Source of the DNA: Parvibaculum sp045863935
GTDB lineage: Bacteria > Pseudomonadota > Alphaproteobacteria > Parvibaculales > Parvibaculaceae
NCBI RefSeq assembly: GCF_045863935.1
Contig: NZ_BTVP01000008.1
Coordinates: 41,292-105,291 of the forward strand
Length of the DNA stretch: 64,000 nucleotides
Direction of reading: 5' to 3'
The notes beneath the pieces are model-generated. The model saw nothing but the letters and a program-made list of their open reading frames with translations, was not told the DNA's origin and ran no database searches. The translations under genes were made by a program, and so were the position numbers. Positions 48,074 to 57,013 of the stretch are shown here, in pieces; the stretch's first letter is position 1; each line of letters opens with the position of its first letter.

Positions 48074-48823
48074 ATGGAACAAGGGGTGCAAGCCGGACAG
48101 GAGATCGCGCCCGATCACACGCGTTCCCTCGCCGGTATCCAGATTCTCTCCTCGCTGCACCAGCGCGAACTCGCCCTTCTTGCTGTCGAGTGCGAATGGC
48201 GGCCCGTTTCCCGAAATGACATTATTCTCAATCTCGCTCAGGGCGGCGGCTTGGACGGCGTGGTCTTCGTTGTCGAAGGCTCGGTCCGCCTCGCGCGCAG
48301 CATGGGCAGCGCCGGGCGCATTGCCTATACCGACGTCGATGCCGGCGGACAGTTCGGAGAAATGGCTGCTTTCGGCGTAACCGAAACCGATCTCACGGCC
48401 GTTGCGCGGGAAGACGGCCTGATCGCCACCTTGCCCGAAAGCCGTTTCCTCGAACTTCTCTCCCGCGAAGAGTCGGTGTCGCGGGCGCTCCTCTGCCAGT
48501 ATGCCCGTCTTCTGCGCGAAAGGGAGACAGGGGCCCCGCCTTCCGATGCGGGCAATCGTCAAGACGAAGGAACGGGCGCGCAGCGCGTATACAGAGAATT
48601 GCTCTCACTCGCCGAGCCGCACCGCGACCCGGAAGGTGGCGAGTGTCTGCGCATTGACCGGCTGCCACGCCACAGGGCCCTGGCGGCTCGCGTCGATACG
48701 ACGGAGGAGACCGTTGCCAGGGCGATTGCCGAGCTGGTGCGCAGGGGCATCGCCAGCCGCGATTATCCGGGACTTGTCGTCACCGACGAAGCGGCCTTCC
48801 GGTCGCTGTGTGAGACGGCTTGA
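48074..48823 (+). CDS. Crp/Fnr-family transcriptional regulator
   Basis: 249-aa regulator. An N-terminal cyclic-nucleotide-like beta barrel (residues about 25-125, with GQFGEMAAFGVTETDLTAVAREDG) and a C-terminal winged helix (RHRALAARVDTTEETVARAIAELVRRGIASRDYPGLVV). There are no Fnr-type cysteines. It lies between the tad minor pilins and flp, so control of the pilus locus is a natural guess. The 175-bp divergent region before it (47899-48073) holds the promoters. Confidence 0.85.
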   Translation: MEQGVQAGQEIAPDHTRSLAGIQILSSLHQRELALLAVECEWRPVSRNDIILNLAQGGGLDGVVFVVEGSVRLARSMGSAGRIAYTDVDAGGQFGEMAAFGVTETDLTAVAREDGLIATLPESRFLELLSREESVSRALLCQYARLLRERETGAPPSDAGNRQDEGTGAQRVYRELLSLAEPHRDPEGGECLRIDRLPRHRALAARVDTTEETVARAIAELVRRGIASRDYPGLVVTDEAAFRSLCETA

Positions 48824-49204
48824 AAGAACTTTCCGAGGCTGAAAATGCCGACGATCAAGTATGCGGGAAGTAGAGGCTGGACCCGCGCATGGGGCGCCTT
48901 CTCCGTAGCCAAATCCTCAAAGCGGATTAACCTCGAATTAACGACGTTATAAGGCTTTTCTCATCGATGTTTTGTTCACCTGCGGGGGACTGTTCCTGGG
49001 ATATCGTTCGGGCACAGTAATTTCTCCATGAATACAGAAATTACATTTAAAGTGTTAGTAAAACTGGTTGTAGTTTTAGAGTATTCGTTAGCAATTGAGT
49101 AAGGGTGCTCCGCTAATCTCGCCTCCAGTCCGAAAGGGCGCCCGGCGGTCTTCACGTCCGCAAGGGTTGGTGCTGTCGACAGTCAAATATTCAAGGAGGC
49201 TTGT
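48824..49204. other. regulatory region upstream of flp
   Basis: 381 bp without a gene, markedly AT-rich between 48900 and 49100 compared with the rest of the window. It contains the inverted repeat at 49017-49044. It must hold the flp promoter; I cannot place a convincing -35/-10. AAGGAGG at about 49193-49199 is the flp ribosome binding site. Confidence 0.6.
49017..49044. promoter_or_regulatory. perfect 9-bp inverted repeat in the flp upstream region
   Basis: GTAATTTCT (49017-49025), 10-bp spacer, AGAAATTAC (49036-49044). It lies 160-190 bp before the flp ATG. Centre spacing of 19 bp is compatible with a dimeric regulator such as the Crp/Fnr-type protein encoded next to it, although the arms do not match the classical CRP TGTGA half site. 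Confidence 0.55.
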
Positions 49205-49378
49205 ATGAGCCAGTTTTTGAAGTCTTTTGCGAAGAACGAGTCCGGTGCGACGGCCATCGAGTATGGTCTTATCGCCGCCGGCATCGCCGTCGTGATCATC
49301 ACGGCGGTCCAGCTCGTCGGAACGAACCTTACCGCGACGTTCAATGAAGTCGCCGCGGCGGTGAAGCCCGCCGAGTAA
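49205..49378 (+). CDS. flp: Flp/Fap-type major pilin
   Basis: 57 aa, too short for ordinary gene callers' minimum but clear. The sequence MSQFLKSFAKNESG / ATAIEYGLIAAGIAVVIITAVQLVGTNL shows the Flp signature: leader ending in Gly, Glu at +5 and Tyr at +6, and a hydrophobic stem. CpaA should cut after Gly14, leaving a 43-residue pilin. AAGGAGG lies upstream. A 14-bp terminator hairpin follows. Sole pilin in the locus. Confidence 0.95.
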   Translation: MSQFLKSFAKNESGATAIEYGLIAAGIAVVIITAVQLVGTNLTATFNEVAAAVKPAE

Positions 49379-49438
49379 TACCCGCCCTCGACACGAGGTC
49401 CGGCCTTGTGGGCCGGGCTCGTGGCATCTCACGAAAAC

Positions 49439-49480
49439 AAAGCCGCCGGACATGTTTCGTGTCTGGCGGTTTTCTTTTTC
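49439..49480 (+). terminator. Rho-independent terminator after flp
   Basis: Stem AAAGCCGCCGGACA (49439-49452) with TGTCTGGCGGTTTT (49460-49473), two G-U pairs, a 7-nt loop, then TTTC and a run of Ts. Would give high flp mRNA separate from the downstream genes. Confidence 0.85.
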
Positions 49481-49676
49481 CTCTTTCGACCTTTGAAAAC
49501 GCCAAGGTTTGGAAAACATTGCGTTTTTGACCGGACGGACCCCGGATTCCGCCTCACTTTGGAGCGTCCTTTACTCCAAATTTACGGTCATTGCCCACTA
49601 TCGGTTTTATACGAGGAGGCATGGGGCCTCTCGTCCGGGGCCTGAGTGCCCCCGAGGAAACCGGGCGTCTTCCGTG

Positions 49677-50183
49677 ATGAGCATGTTCCTTCTCGCCGTC
49701 TTCCCTCTCGCCATGATCTTCGGCGCGTTGTGGGATCTGACGACGATGACCATCCCGAATGTGCTGACCGTCGCGCTTGCCGCGATGTTTGCCGTGCTTG
49801 TTCCGTTTGTGGGGTTGTCGCTGCAGGAGATCGGTCTTCACGTGGCAGCCGGTGTGCTGATGCTGCTCGTGGGCATGGTCTTCTTTGCCTTCGGATGGAT
49901 CGGCGGCGGCGATGCGAAATTCGTGGCGGCGACGGCGCTTTGGATCGGGATGAGCGATCTGCTCATCTATCTCCTCTGGGCCTCGATCTTCGGCGGTGCG
50001 CTGACGCTGTTCATCCTCTTCTTCCGCACCCTGCCGCTGCCGTTCTTCATGCAGCGCCGGGAGTGGATTGCGAGACTGCACGATCGCAAAGGCGGCATTC
50101 CCTATGGCATCGCGCTCGCTCTCGGCGGGTTGATGATTTTCCCGCAGACCGTCTGGTTTGCGACTGCGGCACACGTCGCGTGA
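49677..50183 (+). CDS. cpaA: prepilin peptidase CpaA/TadV
   Basis: 168-aa polytopic membrane protease of the type IV prepilin peptidase family without the N-terminal methylase domain. Catalytic aspartates lie in WDLTTMTIPN and in GGGDAKF. It cuts Flp and the TadE-like proteins. The frame is open to 49509 but the ATG at 49677 starts directly with the first helix MFLLAVFPLAMIFGAL. cpaB follows after 70 bp. Confidence 0.92.
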   Translation: MSMFLLAVFPLAMIFGALWDLTTMTIPNVLTVALAAMFAVLVPFVGLSLQEIGLHVAAGVLMLLVGMVFFAFGWIGGGDAKFVAATALWIGMSDLLIYLLWASIFGGALTLFILFFRTLPLPFFMQRREWIARLHDRKGGIPYGIALALGGLMIFPQTVWFATAAHVA

Positions 50184-50253
50184 TTTGGCCGCGTGATTTG
50201 AACGAAGCGGGGTCCGCGCAAGGGCGGGATCGCGAAACGAAAGGATTGGGCAA

Positions 50254-51009
50254 GTGAACGCCGCACGCATTGGAGTTCTGGTTCTGGCGATCGTCGCCGC
50301 GGGCCTCGCGGCGTTGCTGGCCCGCGGGCTCATGTCCTCGGATACCGAGCAGCCCGTGACGCAAGTAGTCGAGGAACCGACCTCGGAAGTCCTCGTCGCC
50401 GTCAACAATCTCGATGTCGGTCAGCGCGTTTCGGCGTCGGACCTGCGCTGGCAGCGCTGGCCGGAAGCCGCAATGAACTCGGCCTACATCTCCCGCACGC
50501 AGAAGCCGACGGCGATCGAGGAATTCACCAACAGCGTGGCCCGGAGTGCCGTACTGAGCGGAGAACCGGTAACCGCCGAGAAGCTCGTGACGCTTTCCGG
50601 CGCGGGTTTCATGTCCGCGCTGATCGAACCCGGCATGCGGGCCGCGGCCATCGCCATCACGCCGGAAACGAGCGCGGGTGGCTTCATCCTGCCGAACGAT
50701 CGGGTGGACGTCGTCGACGTCGAGAAGGGACAGACCCTTCTGCGCAACGTTCGCGTTCTCGCGATCGACCAGCGCTTTAATGAAAAGGCCGGCGAACAGG
50801 TGGTCGTCGGCCGCACGGCAACACTTGAGCTCACACCGGCGCAGGTCGAGCTCGTCGCTGTTGCCCAGTCCGATCGGCCTTTGTCGTTGTCCTTGCGCAG
50901 CATGGCCGACAGCGAGTCGACGGCGGCGGACGATACGACGCGTAATTTGGGCGGATCTGTGGTGAAGGTTGTGCGCTACGGCACCACGCAGTCTGTGCGT
51001 GTGAAGTAG
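50254..51009 (+). CDS. cpaB: Flp pilus assembly protein CpaB/RcpC
   Basis: 251 aa with one N-terminal membrane helix (ARIGVLVLAIVAAGLAALLARGL) and a periplasmic SAF-type region (VAVNNLDVGQRVSASDLRWQRWPE, ARSAVLSGEPVTAEKLV), followed by an RcpC-type domain (MRAAAIAITPETSAGGFILPNDRVDV). Thought to modify or stabilise the pilus/secretin, with N-glycan or peptidoglycan contact proposed for relatives. GTG start at 50254, Shine-Dalgarno GAAAGG upstream. Confidence 0.92.
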   Translation: MNAARIGVLVLAIVAAGLAALLARGLMSSDTEQPVTQVVEEPTSEVLVAVNNLDVGQRVSASDLRWQRWPEAAMNSAYISRTQKPTAIEEFTNSVARSAVLSGEPVTAEKLVTLSGAGFMSALIEPGMRAAAIAITPETSAGGFILPNDRVDVVDVEKGQTLLRNVRVLAIDQRFNEKAGEQVVVGRTATLELTPAQVELVAVAQSDRPLSLSLRSMADSESTAADDTTRNLGGSVVKVVRYGTTQSVRVK

Positions 51010-51023
51010 GCGAGGGATTGGGC

Positions 51024-52496
51024 ATGAACAGGATGTGGAACAAGCTGAAGGCGGGTAACGCCGCAAGGAAAGTCCGGCCCGGCCGGGCCGCCGCCGCGAT
51101 CCTTTGCGCGCTTGCTCTCGCTCTCACCCCGGTAGGGGGAAGCTTGCATGCCGGCGATGCGCGCCTCGTCAAGATCGACCAGGGCGGTATGGGGCAGGCC
51201 TCGCGCAGCATTGTGCTCGGCCTGAACAAGGCGGCTATTGTCGAACTGCCCGTGGCGGCGCGCGATGTGCTCGTTTCCAACCCGGCGATCGTGGACGCGG
51301 TGGTGCGCACCAACAAGCGGACTTACCTCATTGGTCTCGCCGTCGGCCAGACCAACGCATTCTTCTTTAATGAAAACGGCCAGCAGATTCTCAATCTTGA
51401 AATCCGCGTGGCGCGAGACCTGACCGGCCTGCGCGACTCGCTGCGCCAGTATTTCCCCGGCGCACGGATCGATGTCGAGTCAATCAACGACCATATCGTT
51501 CTCTCCGGCATGGTGGCGAACGCAAGCGAGGCCAGCAAGGCCCAGGATCTCGCGGCTCGCTACATCGGTGTCGACAAGGACAACGTCCTCAACATGCTCG
51601 GCATCGAAGGCAAGGAGCAGGTGATGCTCAAGGTGACCGTTGCCGAAATGCAGCGCAGCGTCATCAAGCAGCTTGGCGTCGATCTGTCGAGCGCCGCCGA
51701 TTTCGGCGACTTCGCGCTTCGGCTTGCGACATCCAACTCGTTCAGCGTCCAGGGCGGGTCGCTTGGCGGTCTCTCGACGGAGGGCACCGGCTTCACCAGC
51801 GGTAACGACAGCATCGAGGGCGCTCTGCGCGCGCTTGAGCGCGACGGCATCCTGCGCACGCTTGCCGAGCCGAACCTGACGGCGATTTCGGGGGAGTCGG
51901 CGAAGTTTCTCGCCGGTGGCGAGTTCCCCGTTCCGACCTCGCGCGATCGCGACGGCAACGTACAGCTTGAATTCAAGCCCTTCGGTGTCGGCCTGAACTT
52001 CACGCCGGTCGTCTTGAGCGAGGGCCGTATCAGCCTGCGGATTTCGACGGAGGTGAGCGAGCTCTCCTCGGACGGAGCGTTCGTCCTGCAGGGGGTCAGC
52101 GGCGATGGCGTTACGGTGCCGGGCCTCAAGGTGCGCCGCGCCGAGACGACGCTTGAGCTGCCGAGCGGCGGCTCGCTGGTGATGGCCGGTCTTCTCTCCG
52201 ATACGACCCGGCAGAACATCGACGGGGTGCCGGGCGCGAAGGATGTGCCCGTTCTCGGCCAGCTCTTCCGCAGCCGGGACTACCAGAAGAACGAAACGGA
52301 GCTCGTCGTGATCGTGACGCCTTATCTCGTCGATCCGACGTCCCGCAAGAATCTCGTGCTGCCGACGGACGGTTATGCGCCGGCAAGCGATATGGACACG
52401 ATCCTGATGGGCAAGCTGAACGCAACCTATGGCACGCGTGGCGCCGTACCCGGCAAGGAAACGCTGCAGGGGCCTGTCGGCTTCGTTGTGGACTGA
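51024..52496 (+). CDS. cpaC: type II/Flp secretin CpaC/RcpA
   Basis: 490-aa outer-membrane secretin of the pilus. Signal peptide region AAAILCALALALTPVGGSLHAG, N-terminal pilus domain (NKAAIVELPVAARDVLVSNPAIVDAVV), BON-like part, then the secretin core ending with VPVLGQLFRSRDYQKNETELVVIVTPYLV, the family signature. ATG at 51024 with GAGGGA upstream; a TTG at 51018 is less likely. cpaD follows after 18 bp. Confidence 0.95.
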   Translation: MNRMWNKLKAGNAARKVRPGRAAAAILCALALALTPVGGSLHAGDARLVKIDQGGMGQASRSIVLGLNKAAIVELPVAARDVLVSNPAIVDAVVRTNKRTYLIGLAVGQTNAFFFNENGQQILNLEIRVARDLTGLRDSLRQYFPGARIDVESINDHIVLSGMVANASEASKAQDLAARYIGVDKDNVLNMLGIEGKEQVMLKVTVAEMQRSVIKQLGVDLSSAADFGDFALRLATSNSFSVQGGSLGGLSTEGTGFTSGNDSIEGALRALERDGILRTLAEPNLTAISGESAKFLAGGEFPVPTSRDRDGNVQLEFKPFGVGLNFTPVVLSEGRISLRISTEVSELSSDGAFVLQGVSGDGVTVPGLKVRRAETTLELPSGGSLVMAGLLSDTTRQNIDGVPGAKDVPVLGQLFRSRDYQKNETELVVIVTPYLVDPTSRKNLVLPTDGYAPASDMDTILMGKLNATYGTRGAVPGKETLQGPVGFVVD

Positions 52497-52514
52497 GCGC
52501 GAAGGATGAATGAA

Positions 52515-53204
52515 ATGGCAAAGCTGATCGTCAGGAATGCTGCCAGGGGTATCGCCGTCGCGCTGGCCGCGGGTCTCGCGGGTTGCGGTGGCTTCAATGG
52601 CATCGAGGACGCCCAATACGACGCGAATTACACGCACCCGATCTCGGTTGAGACAGATGTCGCAACGCTCAATGTCGGTGTCGTCGCCGGCCAGCCCGGC
52701 CTGGCGCCGTCCGAGCGCAGCGCAATCGAAGCGTTCGCGGCCGCTTATCGCCAGCGCGGTCACGGACCTCTCACCATCTCGACGCCTTCGGGTTCGCCGA
52801 ATGCAGGCGCTGCGGCCGTCGCGCTGAGCGATGTCCGCGACATCCTGGCTGAAAACGGTGTGACGAGCCTCGCCTACACGCCCTATCGGGCGTCGGGCGC
52901 CGACAATGACGCGCCGTTGATCCTGTCGTTCAAGCGCTATGTGGCGAAGCCCACCGCCTGCGGCGACTGGAGCATGGACTACGCCTTCGATCCGGCGAAC
53001 CGTCTGCCCCCCAATCATGGCTGCGCGACACAGAACAATCTCGCGGCGATGGTCGCCGATCCGGCAGATCTCGCCGGCCCAAGGATAATGACGCCAGCCG
53101 ATGCGGGACGCCGCAACACAGTGCTCGAAAAGTACCGTGCCGGCGAGCCAACAGCGACCCAGCGCACCGAGCAGGACTCGGGCGCTGTGAGTGAGGTGGA
53201 ATAA
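52515..53204 (+). CDS. cpaD: pilus lipoprotein CpaD
   Basis: 229 aa. The signal peptide ends at a lipobox (LAGC), so it is a lipoprotein. Sequence YTHPISVETDVATLNVGVV and the conserved CGDWSMDYAFDPANRLPPNHGCATQNNLAAMVADPADL are CpaD hallmarks. It stabilises CpaC in the outer membrane. ATG at 52515 with AAGGA 8 nt upstream is chosen over the ATG at 52506. Its stop overlaps the cpaE start (TAATG). Confidence 0.92.
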   Translation: MAKLIVRNAARGIAVALAAGLAGCGGFNGIEDAQYDANYTHPISVETDVATLNVGVVAGQPGLAPSERSAIEAFAAAYRQRGHGPLTISTPSGSPNAGAAAVALSDVRDILAENGVTSLAYTPYRASGADNDAPLILSFKRYVAKPTACGDWSMDYAFDPANRLPPNHGCATQNNLAAMVADPADLAGPRIMTPADAGRRNTVLEKYRAGEPTATQRTEQDSGAVSEVE

Positions 53205-54529
53205 TGAGCAATCTCGCACGCAAGGAGCCGACGGTCGAAGCGCCGCCGATGCCCGCACCCGCACCCGAGGCGCCACCGCTTGCGCAGTCCATGGCCACCG
53301 CCGGGCCGGAACCGGAATCGCTCGCCGTGATGAAGCCCGTCCCGCGCATCACCATCCACGCCTTCTGCGAACAGCCGGCCACGGGCAGTGCCATTCAGCG
53401 CGCCGGTGAGGATCGTCGGCTCGCAAAAGCGCATCTCACGGTGCACATGGGCGGCATTCCGGCGGCAATCGAGCAGTATCAGCAGTCCGCTACCCCGAAC
53501 CTCATCATGGTAGAGGCGCGCGCGGGCGGAGACAGCCTCTTTGCTCAGCTGGGCGCACTCGCCGAAGTCTGCGACGCCGGTACGAAGGTCGTCGTCATTG
53601 GGCACATGAACGATGTCTCGCTCTACCGCGAGATGATCCGCCAGGGCGTGAACGAGTACCTTGTCGCGCCGCTTCGTCCCATTGGCGTGATCGAAGCGAT
53701 CTCGCGTCTCTATATCGACCCGGATGCGCCGCCGATCGGCCGCACGATTGCGTTCATCGGCGCCAAGGGCGGTACGGGCTCGAGCACCATCGCGCACAAT
53801 GTCGGCTGGTGCATTTCGAGCGGGATGGACGAAGACGTCATCATCACCGACATGGACCTGCCTTTCGGCACGGCCGGGCTCGATTTCAACCAGGACCCCG
53901 CGCAGGGCATCGCCGATGCGCTGACGGCGCCTGAACGTCTGGACGATGTCCTGCTTGACCGCCTTCTGGTGAAGTGCTCGGATCGGTTGAGCCTTTTTGC
54001 GGCACCGGCCATACTCGATCGCGACTTCGAGATGGATGCAGACAGCTGCGAGAGCGTCCTCGATATCGTGCGCGCGGGTGTTCCTTGCGTCGTCGTCGAT
54101 CTGCCGCATGTCTGGGCACCGTGGACGCGGAAGGTTCTCCTCGCCGCCGATGAAATCGTCATCACGGCGACACCGGACCTCGCGAGCCTTCGCAACGCAA
54201 AGAACATTCTCGATCTGACGCGCCAGGCACGGCCGAACGACAACGCCGCACATATCGTGCTGAATCAGGTCGGTATGCCGAAGCGCCCCGAGATCCCCGT
54301 GAAGGATTTCGCCGAGGCGGTCGGCACCGAGGCGACGCTTGTTCTTCCGTTCAATCCGGGGCTCTTCGGCATGGCCGCGAATAACGGCCAGATGGTCGAG
54401 GAACTGGAACCCAAGGGAAAGACGGCCGACGGCTTTCGTTTCCTGGCTCAGCAGCTTTGCGGCCGCGAGGTTCGGGCGCCGAAGGTCACCAAGCCGGGTC
54501 TGTTCGGCTTTCTCTCCCGCAAGGGATAA
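53204..54529 (+). CDS. cpaE: pilus localisation ATPase CpaE/TadZ
   Basis: 441 aa. An N-terminal receiver-like domain lacking clear phosphorylation residues (about 45-170), then a MinD/ParA-type ATPase with deviant Walker A KGGTGSST in FIGAKGGTGSSTIAHN, where the second Lys is absent, as in other CpaE proteins. The Walker B-like VITDMDLPFGTAGLDFN follows. It places the Tad machine at the pole in Caulobacter. Ends 17 bp before cpaF, start overlaps cpaD. Confidence 0.93.
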   Translation: MSNLARKEPTVEAPPMPAPAPEAPPLAQSMATAGPEPESLAVMKPVPRITIHAFCEQPATGSAIQRAGEDRRLAKAHLTVHMGGIPAAIEQYQQSATPNLIMVEARAGGDSLFAQLGALAEVCDAGTKVVVIGHMNDVSLYREMIRQGVNEYLVAPLRPIGVIEAISRLYIDPDAPPIGRTIAFIGAKGGTGSSTIAHNVGWCISSGMDEDVIITDMDLPFGTAGLDFNQDPAQGIADALTAPERLDDVLLDRLLVKCSDRLSLFAAPAILDRDFEMDADSCESVLDIVRAGVPCVVVDLPHVWAPWTRKVLLAADEIVITATPDLASLRNAKNILDLTRQARPNDNAAHIVLNQVGMPKRPEIPVKDFAEAVGTEATLVLPFNPGLFGMAANNGQMVEELEPKGKTADGFRFLAQQLCGREVRAPKVTKPGLFGFLSRKG

Positions 54530-54545
54530 CAGGAGGTAGCGTATC

Positions 54546-56006
54546 GTGTTTGGAAGGCGGACCGAAGGCCAGGCAGTTCCGCGCAAGCCCGCACCGGCAC
54601 CCGCCTCCAGGCAGGATGCGCCGCCGCCGGCTGCCTCCACTGCGCCCAAGGCCGGGCCACAGAAACCCGCGCCCGTGAAGCCTGCGCCCGCGGCGAAGCC
54701 TGCCACCCCTGCGCGCGCGAGCGACCATCGCTCCGAGAGCTACTATCAGATCAAGACGACGATCTTCAACGCGCTCATCGACACGATCGATCTCACGCAG
54801 CTTGCGCAGCTCGATGCGGAGAGCGCGCGCGAGGAAATTCGCGATATCGTCAACGAAATCCTCTCGATCAAGAACGTCGTCATGTCGATTTCCGAGCAGG
54901 AAGCCCTGCTGCAGGATATCTGCAACGACGTCCTTGGATATGGCCCGCTGGAGCCACTGCTTGCCCGTGACGACATCGCGGACATCATGGTCAATGGCTG
55001 TGAGCGGACCTTCATCGAAGTCAACGGCAAGGTAGAACTCACCGGCGTTCGTTTCCGCGACAACAGCCAGCTGATGAACATCTGTCAGCGTATCGTGAGT
55101 CAGGTTGGTCGTCGCGTCGACGAGTCGAGCCCCATCTGCGACGCGCGCTTGCCTGACGGCAGCCGCGTGAACGTCATTGTCCCGCCTCTCTCGATCGACG
55201 GACCGGCGCTCACCATCCGAAAGTTCCGCCGCGACAAACTCACCATGAACGACCTGGTGCAGTACAATTCCATCTCGCAGGAAGGTGCGGAGGTTCTGGG
55301 TATCATCGGCAAGGTGCGATGCAACGTGCTGATCTCCGGTGGTACGGGTTCGGGCAAGACGACGTTGCTCAACTGTCTTACCGGCTTTATCGACACCGAC
55401 GAGCGCGTCATCACCTGCGAAGACGCCGCTGAACTGCAGCTTCAGCAGCCTCATGTGGTGCGCCTCGAAACGCGCCCGCCAAATCTCGAAGGGCAGGGTC
55501 AGGTCACGATGACCGAACTTGTCCGCAACTGCCTGCGTATGCGTCCCGAGCGCATCATCGTCGGCGAAGTGCGCGGCCCGGAGGCCTTCGACCTCCTCCA
55601 GGCCATGAACACCGGCCACGACGGCTCCATGGGCACCCTCCATGCGAACAGCCCGCGCGAGGCTCTTTCTCGCCTCGAGAGCATGATCACGATGGGCGGC
55701 TACCAGCTCCCGTCTAAGACGATCCGCGAAATGATCTGCGGTTCGATCGACGTGGTCATTCAGGCGGCGCGTCTGCGCGACGGTTCGCGCCGTATTACGC
55801 ACATCACCGAGGTGCTCGGTACGGAAGGCGACGTCATCATTACCCAGGATCTCTTCGTCTACGATATCGAGGGCGAAGACGAGACCGGCCATATCATCGG
55901 AAAGCACAAGTCGACCGGCATCGCGCGTCCGTCTTTCTGGGATCGTGCGCGCTACTACAATCAGCATCATGCCCTCGCGGCCGCGCTCGACCGCGCCCAG
56001 GGTTAG
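54546..56006 (+). CDS. cpaF: pilus motor ATPase CpaF/TadA
   Basis: 486-aa hexameric ATPase of the secretion/traffic ATPase family. N-terminal Pro/Ala-rich linker (about 1-60), then the core with Walker A GGTGSGKTT, Asp box (VITCEDAAELQL), Walker B IIVGEVRGPEAFDLLQAM, His box (HDGSMGTLHAN) and the TadA-type start EPLLARDDIADIMVNG. It powers both extension and retraction. GTG start at 54546 has AGGAGGT. tadB starts 10 bp after the stop. Confidence 0.96.
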   Translation: MFGRRTEGQAVPRKPAPAPASRQDAPPPAASTAPKAGPQKPAPVKPAPAAKPATPARASDHRSESYYQIKTTIFNALIDTIDLTQLAQLDAESAREEIRDIVNEILSIKNVVMSISEQEALLQDICNDVLGYGPLEPLLARDDIADIMVNGCERTFIEVNGKVELTGVRFRDNSQLMNICQRIVSQVGRRVDESSPICDARLPDGSRVNVIVPPLSIDGPALTIRKFRRDKLTMNDLVQYNSISQEGAEVLGIIGKVRCNVLISGGTGSGKTTLLNCLTGFIDTDERVITCEDAAELQLQQPHVVRLETRPPNLEGQGQVTMTELVRNCLRMRPERIIVGEVRGPEAFDLLQAMNTGHDGSMGTLHANSPREALSRLESMITMGGYQLPSKTIREMICGSIDVVIQAARLRDGSRRITHITEVLGTEGDVIITQDLFVYDIEGEDETGHIIGKHKSTGIARPSFWDRARYYNQHHALAAALDRAQG

Positions 56007-56015
56007 GGAACCGGT

Positions 56016-57002
56016 ATGTCGTCCACGTTGATCATCTTCGCGATTGCCATACTCGCGGCGCTCTGCATCGGCGCCGTCGGCTTTGTGTTTGTCGGCGGTG
56101 AATCGAAATCACAGCAGCGCGTTGCGCGGGTGACGAGGGCGGGAAACGCGCGCCTCGCGACCGCTGCCGACAGCGACGTCGACAATAGCGAAAAGCGTCG
56201 AAAGCAGATGCAGGAGACGCTGAAGACGCTGGAAGATAAACAGAAGGAACAGAAGAAGCGCATCCCTCTGAAGACGCGCATCGAGCGCGCCGGTCTCGAT
56301 ATCGAGCCGCGGATTTTCTATATCGCAAGTGTGGTTTGCGGACTCGTGGTGATGCTCGGCCTCAAGTTTGCCGGTCTTGCTCTTTTCATAGCACTGCTCG
56401 GGGGCTTTGCCGCCGCGTTCGGCCTGCCGCGCTGGGTGCTCTCCTATCTCATGAAGAAGAGGCAGAAGGCGTTTACCGAGGAATTCGCCAATGCGATCGA
56501 TGTGATCGTCCGCGGCGTGAAATCGGGCTTGCCGGTGAATGACTGCCTGAAGATCATCGCAACCGAGTCGCCGGAGCCTATTCGTACCGAGTTTCAGGGG
56601 ATCGTTGAGGGGCAACGTGTCGGTGTTACGCTGGAACAGGGGCTTGAAAAAATATACGAACGAATGCCTCTTCCAGAGGTGAACTTCTTTCAGATCGTGC
56701 TTTCGATCCAGCAGAAGACCGGCGGCAACTTGTCTGAAGCGCTGGGAAATCTGTCGAAGGTACTTCGCGAACGCAAGAAGATGCGTGCGAAGATTCAGGC
56801 GATGTCCCAGGAAGCCAAGTCGTCGGCCGCCATTATCGGCGCTCTGCCGCCCGGCGTCATGCTGCTGATCTACTTCACCTCGCCTGATTATATGACTGTG
56901 CTGTTCACCACCACGCCGGGCAACATGATCATCGCGAGTGGCCTGATGTGGATGGGCATTGGCATTCTGGTCATGAAGAAGATGATCGACTTCAAGTTTT
57001 AG
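56016..57002 (+). CDS. tadB: pilus inner-membrane platform protein TadB
   Basis: 328-aa polytopic protein with the T2SSF domain (FTEEFANAIDVIVRGVKSGLPVNDCLKIIATESPEP; then LSIQQKTGGNLSEALGNLSKVLRERKKMRAKI). Three or four membrane helices, the first at the N-terminus. It forms the platform with TadC above CpaF. Starts 10 bp after cpaF; tadC starts at a GTG 11 bp after its stop. Confidence 0.94.
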   Translation: MSSTLIIFAIAILAALCIGAVGFVFVGGESKSQQRVARVTRAGNARLATAADSDVDNSEKRRKQMQETLKTLEDKQKEQKKRIPLKTRIERAGLDIEPRIFYIASVVCGLVVMLGLKFAGLALFIALLGGFAAAFGLPRWVLSYLMKKRQKAFTEEFANAIDVIVRGVKSGLPVNDCLKIIATESPEPIRTEFQGIVEGQRVGVTLEQGLEKIYERMPLPEVNFFQIVLSIQQKTGGNLSEALGNLSKVLRERKKMRAKIQAMSQEAKSSAAIIGALPPGVMLLIYFTSPDYMTVLFTTTPGNMIIASGLMWMGIGILVMKKMIDFKF

Positions 57003-57013
57003 GGATACTGAAA

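Noticed and set aside
49005..49030. Sigma-54 promoter upstream of flp (GGCAC near 49011)
   Set aside because: The -12 part is TTTCT rather than TTGCA/TTGCT and spacing is doubtful, so I do not list it as a promoter.
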